Origin: Acestrorhynchus altus
Lineage: Eukaryota; Chordata; Actinopteri; Characiformes; Acestrorhynchidae
Length of the DNA: 64,000 nucleotides
NCBI GenBank assembly: GCA_034509495.1
Contig: CM067518.1
Location: forward strand, 4,560,528 to 4,624,527
Reading direction: 5' to 3'
Part shown: piece by piece, positions 49,033 through 61,504 of the stretch
Layout of the letters: each line of letters opens with the position of its first letter
How positions within the stretch are numbered: the stretch's first letter is position 1
Position numbers and translations under genes: made by a program
The notes under the pieces: model-generated
What the model was told of the DNA's origin: nothing
The model's input: the letters and a program-made list of their open reading frames with translations, nothing else
Databases searched by the model: none

Positions 49033-49053
49033 CATTGTCGTTGTTGTTGTTGT
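48893..49053. repeat. (CAA)n-(ATT)n-(TTG)n compound array
   Basis: CAA units, then about 110 bp of ATT with ATG interruptions, then TTG units. The outer blocks (CAA and TTG) are complementary, so the array can fold. Confidence 0.96.
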
Positions 49054-49290
49054 TTATTAATGTTGTAATTAATGTTTTATAATGTACATACATAAGCAGT
49101 TTTTTTCCCAGCAGACCAGTAATAGTTGCTGCTGAGGCTCTGAGCTTTGCTGACGTCAAATGAATTGAACCCAGGGATTAAAGTCTTTAGTACTGGTCAA
49201 TAGCTGATGACCGGTCAAAGTTTCAGTGTTTATTTTTATCTTTGAGTTAGAATGTTCATGTTCTTCATTCTATTAATCATCTATTGCATA

Positions 49291-49390
49291 CGTCATTATT
49301 ATTATAATTATAATAATAATAATAACAATTATTATTATTAATATTATTATTATTATTATTATTTACAACAACAACAATAATAATATATGA

Positions 49391-49431
<41 letters not shown>

Positions 49432-49450
49432 TCAATAATAATAATAAAGT
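49291..49450. repeat. (ATT)n/(AAT)n mixed array
   Basis: Alternating ATT and AAT blocks with CAA interruptions; several self-complementary pairs. Confidence 0.95.
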
Positions 49451-49537
49451 TAATATATGAAGGTCAAATTCTAAACTGGGCTCATTTTGAAGAGCATCCT
49501 GCGACTTTGATGGCTTTGGAGAGTTATCTTTGGTCTC

Positions 49538-49577
<40 letters not shown>

Positions 49578-49590
49578 TCTCACTCTCTCT
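49538..49590. repeat. (TC)n array
   Basis: TC run with CACTC interruptions. Confidence 0.96.
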
Positions 49591-49599
49591 CAGATCTTG

Positions 49600-50470
49600 T
49601 GTTAGAGCTCATTGTATGAGCAGCTCCTGCTCCCTGACGCCGCGTCTGCGCACAGCTGCTGCTCTCAGGTCATCCACCGGCCAAATGATAATCAGCAGCT
49701 GCCTCCGAAACCAGCAGCTCCTCACTGCCCATCTATTCCTTTTATGTGGTATTTGTCTCATAATATTTTGGAATTTACTGATAACACTGAGCTCATATTT
49801 AACTTAACTGCTGCAAGATGATATTTAGTTGCCACTATTTTTCATGAAAGTCCATTAAACGGTGGTGTTTTGGAACAGGCGCGTGCAATTCACTTTAAAA
49901 ATAAAAGAAGGGTTTTGTCGAAATTCTGCATGAAACATATTGGTACAAATACCAGTATTACCATCAAGCCGATTTCAGAAAAGCCCTCAGCTCCTCCTGA
50001 TACCTCTCAGAGCTGGAGGTCCCGATGCATTTCCATCTGATCATTTCTGAAGGTGTTGATAGTATTGTTTGAACACAGCGGAACAGGCAGGACATTAATG
50101 CCCATCACAGCTAAACTGTTTAGTCTGCTTGACTGGGGGCTGCTGTCCCATACTGTTACATGAGCATATATATGTCCAAATATTTATATGCCAGTCATAC
50201 TGGTTTATGAATAAGACAGTGTTAAACCAGTGTTGGAAATATTAGCTGGGATTAAGACATTTCTTAGAATTTCACATATAACCCTTTAGGAAGCTTGGAA
50301 GAAAAGCATGAAGTAATTTAATTCTTTTTAAAATTCACACACAGCCGTGTGTACACTGTGTAAACCTTTTAGACCTTTTAACTGACCTGGATAGTAATTG
50401 TTTATTTGTTCAGCAAAACAAATAACATGAATGCAAATAGCAGTGGTTTTACAGCATCTCCAAAGCTCTG
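49600..50470. other. Unique sequence upstream of Hox1, no gene seen
   Basis: Begins with a short GC-rich part (49620-49740) rich in CAGCAGC/CAGCTG. Frames of 63-69 aa are not recognised. Possibly regulatory. Confidence 0.35.
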
Positions 50471-50479
50471 CTCCACATT

Positions 50480-50840
50480 TAAAAATGAGGATTCTTTACT
50501 ACGGAAAATGATCCTATATAGAATCAAGAACACTCAAAGAATGATGCATGACTAAAGGGTTAATGCATAATGAAAGGGTTCTTTAGGCAGTTGGTGAATG
50601 TGCTGTAGAGGGTTCTATATAAAGGTCTTTCAAAAATGGTTCTATACAGCACCATAAACGGTTCTACTATTGTTGTGATGTTAAATGTTTTGTGCTATAC
50701 GCACCACCATCTGCACCACGTTCTCCAATAAGAAGAACCCTTTCAAGATGTAAAAATGCTTTACTTGTGCAAAGGGTTCTTTGAGTGGTCATGGTTCTAT
50801 ATAAACCCATTTTCTTCACTGAAAAACCCTTGAAAACCCC
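50480..50840. repeat. GTTC/GAAC foldback repeat
   Basis: GGGTTCTTTAGGCAG, GGTTCTATATAAAGG, AAGAACCCTTTCAAG and GGGTTCTTTGAGTGG words across 360 bp; the longest family member outside the intron. Confidence 0.6.
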
Positions 50841-51559
50841 ACATTTTTACGTTTGCAGTATTATTAATAATAACGGTTCAACACCTGGTTTGGTAAATCA
50901 GTGCTTAATGATGCTAAATCGGGTAAGTTGGGGATGTAATTAAAAACTTGGAGGATTGGGGCATTCAGGAGGAATCTGGAACAAAGCTACAAAGATTGCA
51001 ACTACTTACCTCAAAATGAGAAATTTATGTGCCTTCTGCACCTGTTCTAATGTGATCTGGAATGTTTACAAGCGTAAATGCCTGCGTGCCAAAGACTGGA
51101 CTTTTATTCTACATAGAAAGTTCAAAAGATACACTTTCTTGGAAACAAGATACTGATAGTATATTGTATTATTATTTGGTTGCATTTATTCTAATGTTCT
51201 ATGGGACATTTTTTTATTAAGCCAGCTATTTTAATAGACCCTTTCTCTTAATCCTGCTCTCGTGAGTCTTATCTCCAGTAGTATGATTGATGAATTCCCA
51301 AAGGTCAAAAGTCTTAACAGTTTTTCTCCCTCTCCAATGTCAAAAACTTTATCACTGCTGACACAAACCAGAGAACTCGGCAGATGACTTTCTGTCTGGA
51401 GGGGAATCTTCCTCCATACATTAAGCTTGAAACAACTAATCTTCGTGTTTTTGTGAACTCTGTGACTCACTACAGACAGTCTACTAGATTCTACAGTCAG
51501 TCAGGTTAATAAAGTGTGCAGCCCTTCAGCGAAAACATGAAAAAAGAAATGCAAAACAT

Positions 51560-51671
51560 GCACACACACACACACACACACACACACGCGCGCGCGCACA
51601 CACACACGCACAGATATACTATTACACAACATGCAAAGCACATATGCAAACATCCAGCCTGACATGCAAAA

Positions 51672-51710
<39 letters not shown>

Positions 51711-51730
51711 ACTCACACACACACACACAC
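51560..51730. repeat. Two (CA)n arrays
   Basis: CA arrays at about 51560-51610 (with a CGCGCGCGC core) and 51672-51730, separated by unique sequence. Confidence 0.96.
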
Positions 51731-52139
51731 TACCCACAGCAATAGGCCTATATTATCTGAGGTCCAGGAATAACTGCATACATCATCACTTTCAGTGATC
51801 TGAAGTTCAAATCAAAGCAGCACGGAAAGATTCCCACAGAAAGCAAATCAATGAAATGCTTTCTGTTGATTGTCAGTAACAATGGCCATAATACTAGCAA
51901 CACCTGTGAGAGCAGACTGTCAAAAACTAAGAAACATTAAGACAAAATTGCTCACAATCCTATTCATTTTCATTCCCTCCTAATCTGTGAGTACTCCATA
52001 TGAAGTACAGCCCTGAACGCAGTGAGATACATCTACTTATAGCTTCCATAAGGGGCTATACTATTGCTTGGCAGTGATTAAAAACAATTGGAAATAATCA
52101 TCAATGTATAGTAGTGCTGGTACAAGCCCAGAGATACGG

Positions 52140-52430
52140 TCGCAGCTGGAGGAGTTAATGGAATTCTACAGGCAGCGATGTGCTGAATGACTGAGTGCAA
52201 TATATCCCTTCCCTCCGTACATTTGCATGGTACACTTATCCATCTTCATGTCAGCTGTGGGGTTACCCAAGGTTCACACGCTAGCTTGTTTCTCTCCTCT
52301 CCGCTCAATAAATAAATCTCTGCAGCTCTCTGTTTACGAGCTGAATATAAATTTGTTTGCAGTCGATCGCAGACCTGTGTGAAGGCATTAGAAATTGTAT
52401 TTCTGTAATGGCTTTCAGCAGAGTGAGGAG
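52140..52430. promoter_or_regulatory. Enhancer-like block 5' of Hox1
   Basis: Complex, repeat-free sequence with CAATAAATAAATC and GAATATAAATTTG cores. It is followed by a G-rich (GGT)n run at 52437-52458. Confidence 0.27.
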
Positions 52431-53744
52431 GGGGGCTGGGGGTGGTGGTGGTGGTGGGATAGGGGGAGTATGTGAATGCAGAAGGGCTTAGCTGGAGGGT
52501 GAAAAAAAAATAAAAACAGGTGTGTATATGCCTCCCTCTATGGGACTAACATGCTTTTTTATAGTCCAGATAAGTCAGCCTAGCTCTCGGCCAAATTTGC
52601 AATAGATTTTGACTGAATTTTAATGTTACTGCATTCTCACTTTATAAAGAGGTGGAGGAGATGGGGGTTGGGCTGTGTGGGGTTTGTTAGTTCATCTTAG
52701 TGCCATATGCTTGATTAACATAAAGCATGAGGTATGGTGTTGGCAAATGTAACTGGGCAATGTCCTGCCTGCAGGATCTGCTCCTGATTGACCATTGCAA
52801 TTGGGAGGTAGCTTCCAAAACTGACTCTAGAACATCATCCCTTAAAAGCGATTGTTACTATTGGCCTCAAAGTGGCTACACTTTAAAGCAGCAGGAGACA
52901 TGCTGAACCTGTCCGTTGCAATGCCAGCTGGCACCCTTCAGCACTTAACAGCTTGTATCCTATCTGCAGACACATCCGCCAGGTCAGATGGCGGGGAACA
53001 GCTCAGCTCGCGTTCTGAATGAGGTGAGAAGATGTTCATTGTTTTCCTTTTTGTGCCTGGAAGCAGACCAAACAGCGCCACCATCTCACATTTGAGCCAG
53101 TTCCAGCTGCAAACTGCCAGATGCTATTAGTGCACTGATGCTGGAAGGAAATAACAGCACCATGCCTATTGGCTAGGGCTGGGACGATGTGACATATTGG
53201 TATCAGAGTTCCAAATAAAATCCAAATCGTGTTTCTCAGTCTTATCACAAATCAAATAGTATCGACCCTACCCACAAAGAATTGGTGGACATGATTTTTT
53301 TTTTCATGTTAATGTCAGAAATTATCCTAGTTTTTGATATTGTTGTGGGGAAATTTCATGCACATAGAAACCATTTAAGAAGCCCCAAAATGCATTGAAA
53401 TGATTTCACTTGAGATTATATTGATAGACTTTTAAATTGAGGTTATTAATCCTCTAGATTATATATTGCAGTGTATCTTCTACCACCCCATCCTTACTTA
53501 TTGTTCCCAAGCATAACCTTTCGTTCTGCATTTAAAAGACTGTGATTGTCTATAAATCCCTTATTTAGAGAAACAATATCCTCTCACATCCCTTTGTTAA
53601 GGCAATGCATACTACACAATGTGAAAGGTGGAGTTGTATTTTGAGTTGGACGCTTCCCTCCAGTCAGGTTGTATGATAACCCCATCCTTCTTTAGTGATC
53701 CCCTGTTCTTGAACTAAGGTATTATGCCTGTGGTACCCAGATCA

Positions 53745-54060
53745 TATCACTGGCTGGTGTTGACCTCTGATCCCTGCTACAGGAACAGTGAAGCGATGCG
53801 AATAGTGAGGGCACACGGCCCCGGTTTAACCCCGCCGGGCCGCCGGGCCTAATTATTTCTCCTCTTGGGGCGTGGAGAGGGCCGGGAGTGAGGTGCCGTT
53901 GACAGATGACTGTCACCACCAGCGGAAAGGTCACTAGCGTTAATGTAGTGCGAGCCTGTCTCAGATGATTGGTTAAGGCCTGGCAATCTGTGAGCCCACA
54001 CCCTCCTCTTACTTCATCACAGGGGGAACATGCATGGCAGGTGGAACGACAGAGCCCAGG
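53745..54060. promoter_or_regulatory. GC-rich enhancer-like block with Meis pair, Pbx and nuclear-receptor half-sites
   Basis: Contains TGACAG facing CTGTCA (53900-53915), AGGTCA (53928-53933), TGACCT near 53762, TGATTGG (53966-53972) and CCTAATTATTTC. This mixture of Meis, Pbx, homeodomain and retinoid-receptor sites is the kind seen in hindbrain Hox enhancers. The block lies about 5.5 kb upstream of the Hox1 start codon and ends at a (GA)n array. Confidence 0.4.
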
Positions 54061-54076
54061 GAATATCAGACCACCG

Positions 54077-54080
<4 letters not shown>

Positions 54081-54145
<65 letters not shown>
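54081..54145. repeat. (GA)n array
   Basis: About 65 bp of perfect GA. Confidence 0.98.
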
Positions 54146-54147
<2 letters not shown>

Positions 54148-54774
54148 AAGATAAGTCTCCAAAGCCATCAAAGAGCCATCGTGATAGTATCAACAGCACT
54201 AAGTGATGGGAGTCATCAGGAAGCTGGTGCTTTGTTTCAGGGTGTGCTGGTGATTTCTCCTGGTGGATTAAGACTGATGTCACATACAACACAAATTGAA
54301 TGGCTGGAGGTTTACTGGTCACATGAACAGACAAAATCATTTGTTTCAAGTGATGCAATCATTGCTTTTGCTCCCAATATCTCCAGTATAAACCATCAGT
54401 GTGGCCTGTGCATTGGGCATAATTTGCTAAGAATTTTTTTGGACAAGGTCTCAGACCTTAATAAACAAAAATGGAGGCCTGAGGCATGTAACCAATTGTA
54501 ATTTGAATCAAAGCTTCGTATTTTTTCTTCCAACCTCATACTCCATCTCCAAAACCCAATACTCACCAAATATGTTAACTCATGCAAGTTTATTCTAAAG
54601 ACCACCTGAACACGTTTGTGCTGTTGCAAGCAGATACTGTAACAGGTCTTTACAAAAGCTACCTATAAATATTTTAGCACATCCACAGGCCACAGTGAAA
54701 GGTTTTACACATATTTCCTGGGATTTCTCTAGACGTTAGAGAATGAAGTAATAAAGATAAAATATCCTGGGAGG

Positions 54775-55127
54775 GACAATTGTGCAGAGGGAGACTCCTT
54801 AATGATGAGAGAGGGCAACGGGGAGTGGCCAGACTGGTATGAGCTGACAGAAAGGCTATGGTAACTCAGATAGCCACTCAGATGGACAACTGTTCTGAGC
54901 AGAACAGAGCAAAACATATCTCAGAATGCACAACAGTTTTAACAGCAGGTAAGCACGGCTGTAGTGAGGTACTGAGGCACAGGCTCACCAAAACTAAGCT
55001 GATGACAAAAAACAGACTGGTTCGTGGAATCTCACAGAATCAATAAATCATGGCTTAGTTCTCTCAATACGGATCAGAATATCAAAGGAATGTTTCCAAC
55101 ATCACGTTGAGTCCATGCCACAATACG

Positions 55128-55135
<8 letters not shown>
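54775..55135 (+). pseudogene. Tc1-like transposon remnant, family 2, internally deleted
   Basis: GAGTGGCCAGACTGGTATGA GCTGACAGAAAGGCTATGGT AACTCAGATA, then CACAGGCTCACCAAAACT, then ATCAAAGGAATGTTTCCAAC ATCACGTTGAGTCCATGCCA. These are ordered pieces of a second fish Tc1-type transposase; the catalytic middle is missing. Confidence 0.75.
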
Positions 55136-55174
<39 letters not shown>

Positions 55175-55176
<2 letters not shown>

Positions 55177-55300
55177 CAATAATGTTGGAGAAAACCCTAC
55201 TGTTTATAAAGTTTCGGGAAAAATATTCACCAAAAATGATTGAATAAAGTGTAAGAGTTCTTCATTTCACTATTGTTAAGGTTAGGTTGAGATTAAAGGG
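55175..55300 (+). repeat. Dispersed repeat R2, copy 2
   Basis: GATTGAATAAAGTGTAAGAG TTCTTCATTTCACT then TTAAGGTTAGGTTGAG. It is preceded in both copies by GGAGAAAA. It runs into a degenerate GGTT(A)G-rich stretch to about 55370. Confidence 0.75.
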
Positions 55301-55542
55301 GAAGGTTCAGTTTAGATGTAGACTAAGATGCAGGTTAATTTTAGGCTGAGGTTAAATTTAGATTTAGATCAAAGTAATCCAATTACATTTTTTTTGATTG
55401 GTTGCAGTAACACTGGGATTAGTGAGTCAACTATCAGCTGTGAATCATTTCTTCTGATTAAAGGACTCACCTTTAATTCTTTCTTATTCACTATCATTCA
55501 CTTTTTTTCTGAACGTATGAGTCATTTTACAGGATGGAAAAT

Positions 55543-55543
<1 letters not shown>

Positions 55544-55633
<90 letters not shown>
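55544..55633. repeat. (TG)n array, about 90 bp
   Basis: TG run with one GCG interruption. Confidence 0.98.
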
Positions 55634-56329
55634 TTTTTGTAGTTAATGGATGGTATTGAATGGTAACATTCTTCTATTGATTTTAAAATAAATAAATATA
55701 ACAATACATAAATAGTTCAATTCAGTTCATTAAGATTGTTAATGTAATGTTTAGGGAAAATATTGGAAAATTCATTTTTTTATTCTTTTTTAATTTCCAG
55801 CACAATTTCAAACCTGTTCATTTAAATAATTAAAAAGATAGGGTTGAGCAGGTAGAGGTCAGAGTGAGTACTACTCCACTGCTACTACAGTTTCCGTAGC
55901 AGTCACAGCTTACTGATACAGAAACATCTCCAGTGAGCCTGTTTTGTGGCACTGTGACTCTAAGAATATGAACGCCTAGAGTCTTTACTTCCTGCTCGAA
56001 CTCAGCAGGCTGCAGCCCAAACAGAGTGACAATAGGCCATCCGTCATATCAGCACTCTCTGCACTGTGTTTCCGGAACTCCTTACTGCGGGACATTAGCA
56101 GGGTTAAACATGTGCTGGGACGCAAGGCTCTTGTCATCATACTGCCATATGCCTCATCTGCTTATTTGATTGCAAAAGTAAAGTGCTTTTCGGTCTTAAG
56201 AGCAGCATTTTCGTAGTGGTTTCACTTGCAGCACAGCACAGTCGTACAACAGATACGACATTTACTTTTGATTACAATGTGGTAAAAGCTGCTATTTGAA
56301 AACCAAATCAAAATGTATCTGTAAAGTGA

Positions 56330-56560
56330 ATTTTACAACCACTGTCACAGAACAGCTTTACAGAAATCAAAAATAGAAAATTCAGCAACAACACGTGAAA
56401 CAAAGGATAAAGACATAAAGCTCCCGGTGAGCACGCCAAAGGGCAACAGTAGCAAAACTCCCTCATAGCTGGAGGAACCAGGCTCTCAAGGGGGACACAT
56501 CCTTTTCTGGTCCAACTACTAAGTTAGTAAGGGGACACTGGACCACCGTATGTCTGCTGT
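56330..56560 (+). repeat. Dispersed fish repeat
   Basis: GAACAGCTTTACAGAAATC, GTGAGCACGCCAAAGGGCAA CAGT, AACTCCCTCATAGCTGGAGG AACCAGGCTC and GGGGACACATCC match a common fish repeat. Its class is unclear to me. Confidence 0.6.
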
Positions 56561-56829
56561 AATACTCAGGTGTACTGAAGTAATGATAGTTTGATGGTGG
56601 ACATAATAGAAAGAGTAGCAGCTAATTAGGATCTCTGTAAATTTCTACATAGTTGGGCAACTAGTCCAGGTCCAGTCACATATATTAAGGTCATATATCG
56701 TTTATTTTGTTTATTGTGCATATTTTATATATTATATTGATTATTGTGCAGGCACCTGCACAGTGGTTGGGCCACAGATTTTTCGAAGATCTTAGATATA
56801 AATGGTAAATAAAAAATATGTACTTAGAC

Positions 56830-57600
56830 AGTTCAATTTGATCCAGATTTGCTTTCTTGATCAGTGGTTTAACAACTGCTACTTAAAAGCTTTAGGTGTG
56901 TGACCTAAACTATGAGATGAGTTTATTATTGCTGCGAGAGGTTTGATAGCTGGCAGCCCTTCTTTAAGTGAGTTTGATGGGTTTGCGTGTAGAGAGCAGG
57001 TGGCAGAATTTGTGGAGTAACTAATTAATAACGTAATCTGGGGTGGATGAATCTGGGAGGTGTTCACTAATTTGCTGGGCCGTAGATGAATTTATTGAAT
57101 GATTCATACAATAGCGAGGGGGTATACGTACATTTTGGCTAAGCTGTAGCTCATAATTTATTAGATAATGACCTGAGATTGCTGAGGTTTGGGGAAGAAT
57201 ATATGTTATCTATGTAAACACGCAGGGTCAGAACCAAGTGAATGTTTAAATCTCCTACGATTATTGCTTTATCACTGCACAAGTGATAACGTGACAGAGT
57301 AGGGCCCTGGTGGTCTATAAACATTAATTAATGACAATGCGTTCTTGTTTGTGACCAGATTGGTTATGTTAATAGACAGAATCTCAAAGGATGTGAAGGT
57401 GTTACAGTGTTAATATTTAAACAATTTTGGTAAATTATACCGACTCCACCTCCTCTGTCTAATGGTCTCAGGCTGTGCACATAATTAAAACCTTCAGGCA
57501 CGGCTTCATTCAGTGCTAGGTATTCATCAGGTTTCATTGAGGCATAAAACACTGAGTTTCTGATCGTTATCATTTCAATCACAGTGACCGCTACTGTTAC
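56830..57600 (-). pseudogene. Non-LTR retrotransposon (L2/CR1-like LINE) fossil
   Basis: Minus-strand pieces in order: YLALNEAVPEGFNYVHSLRP with RGGGVGIIY (endonuclease domain), and further on LKEGLPAIKPLAAIINSSHS LGHTPKAFK then RKPDLDQ (start of the reverse transcriptase domain). Stops and frameshifts lie between, and neither the endonuclease C terminus nor the catalytic YxDD region is seen. It is 5'- and 3'-truncated and dead. Confidence 0.75.
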
Positions 57601-57959
57601 AGTTGGAATATGATGGCAGAATATTGATAACTGATTTGATCAGAATTGTGAAGCACAGGATTATGACTGATTTTGGTGCAATATAGGCTCTTTAAATACC
57701 CATGTTAAAGCATTAATGGAGAAGGTACCCTTTACACACTCCAATTTCAGATTCCAGGGACCCAGATTTCAGGGAAGAAGAAAAAAAACATGCCTCCTCT
57801 CTGGCAAAATATTTAATACAATCATAAATTATCATCAAATATTTTCAATTATCATAATTTCCATTCAATCATTAGACATCATTTTCAGCTGAAAGACACT
57901 CTGGCTTTGTGGGATTTGTGGGAAGTAAACTGGTTTTATTACCTTTTCAATCCAAAAAC

Positions 57960-58190
57960 ACCAAAACATTGCAGACGAGGGTAAACTTTTCATCAAGACA
58001 TGGTCAAATTCTAATAAATATCTCAATTCTGTTCATGTTTACATCTCAAATGATGATGAATTTGGGTAGCCCGGGATTTCCAGACAATAACAATATCTAG
58101 CACGTCTCCTACAAATGCTTAAATTTTAAATGAATAAAAGTACATAAAATGACCAAAAATCCCCACAGAAATGGCCTGAATCTCTTAGAG
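57960..58190 (+). repeat. Dispersed repeat R1, copy 4
   Basis: ACATCTCAAATGATGATGAA TTTGGGTAGCC, then AAATGAATAAAAGTACATAAAATG, 43 kb from the other copies and in the same orientation. Confidence 0.6.
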
Positions 58191-58849
58191 GTGAGCGAGT
58201 GATTTACCAGGATGTGGTAGAGAGTAATAGTCCAGACCAGGTGTCAAAGATACATTTGCTTCCTCGTTGATATTATCCTCCTCACCCTTGCTGTTAATAT
58301 CTCATCAATAAACAGATCCTCTAATTGTGGGCTTTTGGAAGTTTTTTCTGAGAGAACCACAAAATGTTGACCAAACCAGTCGTATAGATGTCACTATAGA
58401 CAGTGTATATTTATAGGTACAGTTATATAATATAATGATATGAGAATATGGTCCCAGCAGAAGTATAAATCTGCAGTATTTGTCTATTAGACTATATGTA
58501 GCCTAAATCATAAAGTAAAGTTAAGGTAATAGAGGTGATAAAAATGTGTGGTTGTTTTGTAGGGTTTTTTGTGTTTTCTTTGGCGCTGTTGGGTTTTGTT
58601 TTGGGGCTTTGTTGTTGTTTTTGTTTGTTTGTTGGTTTTTTGTGCACCTCTGTAACTCTTAAGCAAACCAGCAAACAAAGATCATCTAATGCGCCTGAGG
58701 GAAATATAATCATCATGGAAAACTGAAAACAAATGTGGGTCTTCACATTTAAAGTGCCACCAATCATAGCACTTATCATCGAATAGCACAGCACGACAAA
58801 ACAGCAGCATTTACTTGAAAATCAGGACCCTATACCTTTTGGATTATCT

Positions 58850-59125
58850 GGATCCCTTTAGATCCTTGCATGTGCTTTGTAGGATATGTATGAAAACCCT
58901 TTTTTTGTTTAAAGAATTGCGAAACACAACAAAATGCTTTACAGCTGGACTGTTCCATTTGTTTTGGTTCAACCAGATATGAAATTACCTGCTAATAGAA
59001 ACCAAAAGTGAGAACCTGGAAATGGTAAAGGGTCCATTGTGCTATGCAAGGAACCCTATTTCTTGGTTCCATAGGTTTTAGTGTCATAGTTTTTAGAACC
59101 TCTGAGGATCCCTTTCATCCTAAAG
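58850..59125. repeat. GTTC/GAAC foldback repeat
   Basis: TTTGTTTTGGTTCAACC, AAAGTGAGAACCTGG, GGAACCCTATTTCTTGGTTC and TTTTTAGAACCTCTGAGG words. Confidence 0.5.
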
Positions 59126-59709
59126 ACCAAATGTTCATGATGCTGATTGCAAATTGATTCATGTGCCAACATTAGGGTAAATGTTATTGTAGCCGTTACT
59201 GCAGAAATGGTGGGCAATAATGGGTAAGACACCTCATCTGGACGACATGAGTGCAGCTCCTAGTTCATCATCAGCAATCACCTTTAACTGGAGCACATTT
59301 AAAAAGTCATTGATCTTTATAATGCATTGCTTTAATATGACAGTAACAGTTGTACGTGATGCAGGAAGTCAAATTGTCTGGATTGATGAGTGCTTGCAGG
59401 TGAGTTATAACCCATCTACCTGAGTGATGCTCACGGCACGTTCCACACCAGCAAGCAGACAAATAAATAAAACCCATAAAGGTGACACTGGGAATTGATA
59501 CTTAACAGTCCCTCTGAGCAACAAGCACCAGAGGCTGATCCGTGAGCGGCAGAGAGAGACAGAGAGGGGGAAAGAAACTGAAGAAGGAAGGAAGATAAAG
59601 AGAAGCATTTTAAACTACTTTGGAGCATCATAGGAGTATCTTTGCTTCCCTTGAGTCTTTCAGTGGCTGAGTCTTCAAAGAAACTCTGATGCCCTTTTTG
59701 GAGCATCAA

Positions 59710-60000
59710 CTTTGTGTGTTTAGAATCAACTGCATTGTTTTGCTACATAGTGGTTGATCAAATGAAGGGTGTGTCTGTAATCCCTGTAATCAGGACATAT
59801 CTCCGTGAGATCAATCTCAAGAGAATGTGTAACTTGCAGCAAGACAATGACCCCAAGAGCACAAGTCTTTCTATCAAAGAAGGGCAAAGAAGGATTAAGT
59901 GGATTTTGGAATGGCCTATAGCAGAGTTGGGGAAGGACCTGAAGCAAGCAGTTCACCAACATAAAATTCAAGCTGTTCAGGACTAATCAACTGTTATCTG
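59710..60000 (+). pseudogene. Tc1-like transposase C-terminal fossil
   Basis: The plus-strand frame contains NLQQDNDPKSTSLSIKEG, then KWILEWPIAELGKDLKQAVH. This matches QQDNDPKHTS...VLEWPSQSPDLNPIE..WxDLKRAVH of Tc1 transposases, with the DLNPIE segment carrying the last catalytic residue deleted. Confidence 0.85.
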
Positions 60001-60589
60001 AAAATGTTCTGATTGGGCATCACACCAGACACTTAAAGCAAAGATATGTAATATTGTAATTTGTTTGATTTGGTTGTCCTTACCTACTTTTAGGATTTTT
60101 AGTGCACATAGAATACAATTACAGAACGTCTTTGTTCAGATCTGTTGTTCAGATTCTTCTATTCATTTCTTTTCTTGGCTTTTTGGGGCTATAGTGCCTC
60201 ACTGGTGTTCAATTTATTGCATGCTAACTGAACATATGCTACAGATGCAGCAGATTAAGCTGAAAAATGCTGAAGTATTCTTAATATCCTCTCATGTGCC
60301 ACTGAACCACCAGTGGTTCCAGACTTGAATTTCTCACTTCTGTAACTTCTATAACGAAAGGAACACCTCGGGCAGTTTTTGTTGTTTTCCGTGTAATTAG
60401 TGAATGCTGGCTTTAGAATCGAATCACATTTTAAGAGCAAAAAGAGTTCGAGGTGATTCATTGAAAGATCATTTAGAGTAGCAAAAGTGGCTCTTTGATG
60501 ATTTCACTCACAGTCAAATCTAGATGGGTCATGGATATGAGTGACCTGGGTTTAACAAACCTTCTTAAAATTAATAATGCTTCAAATGA

Positions 60590-60780
60590 CTCTTAGAGGA
60601 TCCACTTTGGTTCCAAAAAAATGTGTTTGCAATCAGGGGAGCGTGAAGAACCCTTTAGAAGTAAACAATTTAAAGGTTTTTCTGACTCACACATCTCTAT
60701 TAAAACCTGCTTTCTTATGGAACCACGAGAGTTTTTTCTAAGAACCAGCTGAAGCACTTTTTAAAAGTGCACAGACAGTA
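60590..60780. repeat. GTTC/GAAC foldback repeat
   Basis: TTTGGTTCCAAAAAAATG, GAAGAACCCTTTAGAAG and GGAACCACGAGAG..AAGAACCAGC words. Confidence 0.5.
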
Positions 60781-61297
60781 CAGTGTTTATGATTATTTGA
60801 GAAGTGAAGTGCAATACATGTTCATGCAAGCTAATGTCTTGGACTCCTGTTGATCAATGCTTTTGGAAAAAAGCACCATAAATCTGTTCCTGTATAGTTG
60901 GCAGTGCACGCAGAAAGAGGGCTACGTGTGTTTTAATAGCGGTTTAAATAGGAAAAGCTTGGTCACATGAGTTGATCTCCACTTTGTGTAATTGGTCCTT
61001 GGAATTATATTTCATTATAATTCATTACATTTTGCCCCCCAATTTTCAAAATTGTAGTCAGCCAGGAGATAGCTGAGAACAAAACTTGAATTTTAATGCC
61101 TGGTGAACCATCTGTTATGCTAATTGACTGTAGAATGAATTGATTACATCTAATTTCCAGATTCCTAACTAGATTGTGGGATTACTAACTAAATCTGGAA
61201 CGTGATGTATAGATGGTGTCCTGTGGCTTGTGTTGTGGAGGCTGTTCCACCGATTTTTCTAAAAAGAAATATATATTTATAGAGAAAGAAAGAGTGC

Positions 61298-61336
<39 letters not shown>
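61298..61336. repeat. (GA)n array
   Basis: About 38 bp of GA. Confidence 0.97.
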
Positions 61337-61340
<4 letters not shown>

Positions 61341-61504
61341 GATTCTATCAAGTGAGTGCTCTGTAATTTCATTCTTTGTTCAGGAGCAGTATTTGATTGG
61401 TATGTTAAGCGTCAAGTTCAGGCTTTCTGTGAACTGATTTGTGATATCAGCTATTAGGCCTCCTCTATTGAGGACACAAACATAAATACACAACATTTAC
61501 AGCA

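Noticed and set aside
49197..49220. TGACCGGTCA as a retinoid or steroid response element
   Set aside because: A palindromic pair without a third base between arms and lacking the full RGKTCA spacing used by RAR; left as chance.
59710..60000. Host gene encoding a 90-aa protein
   Set aside because: The sequence QQDNDPK followed by LEWP is the signature of Tc1 transposase C termini, with the catalytic segment deleted.
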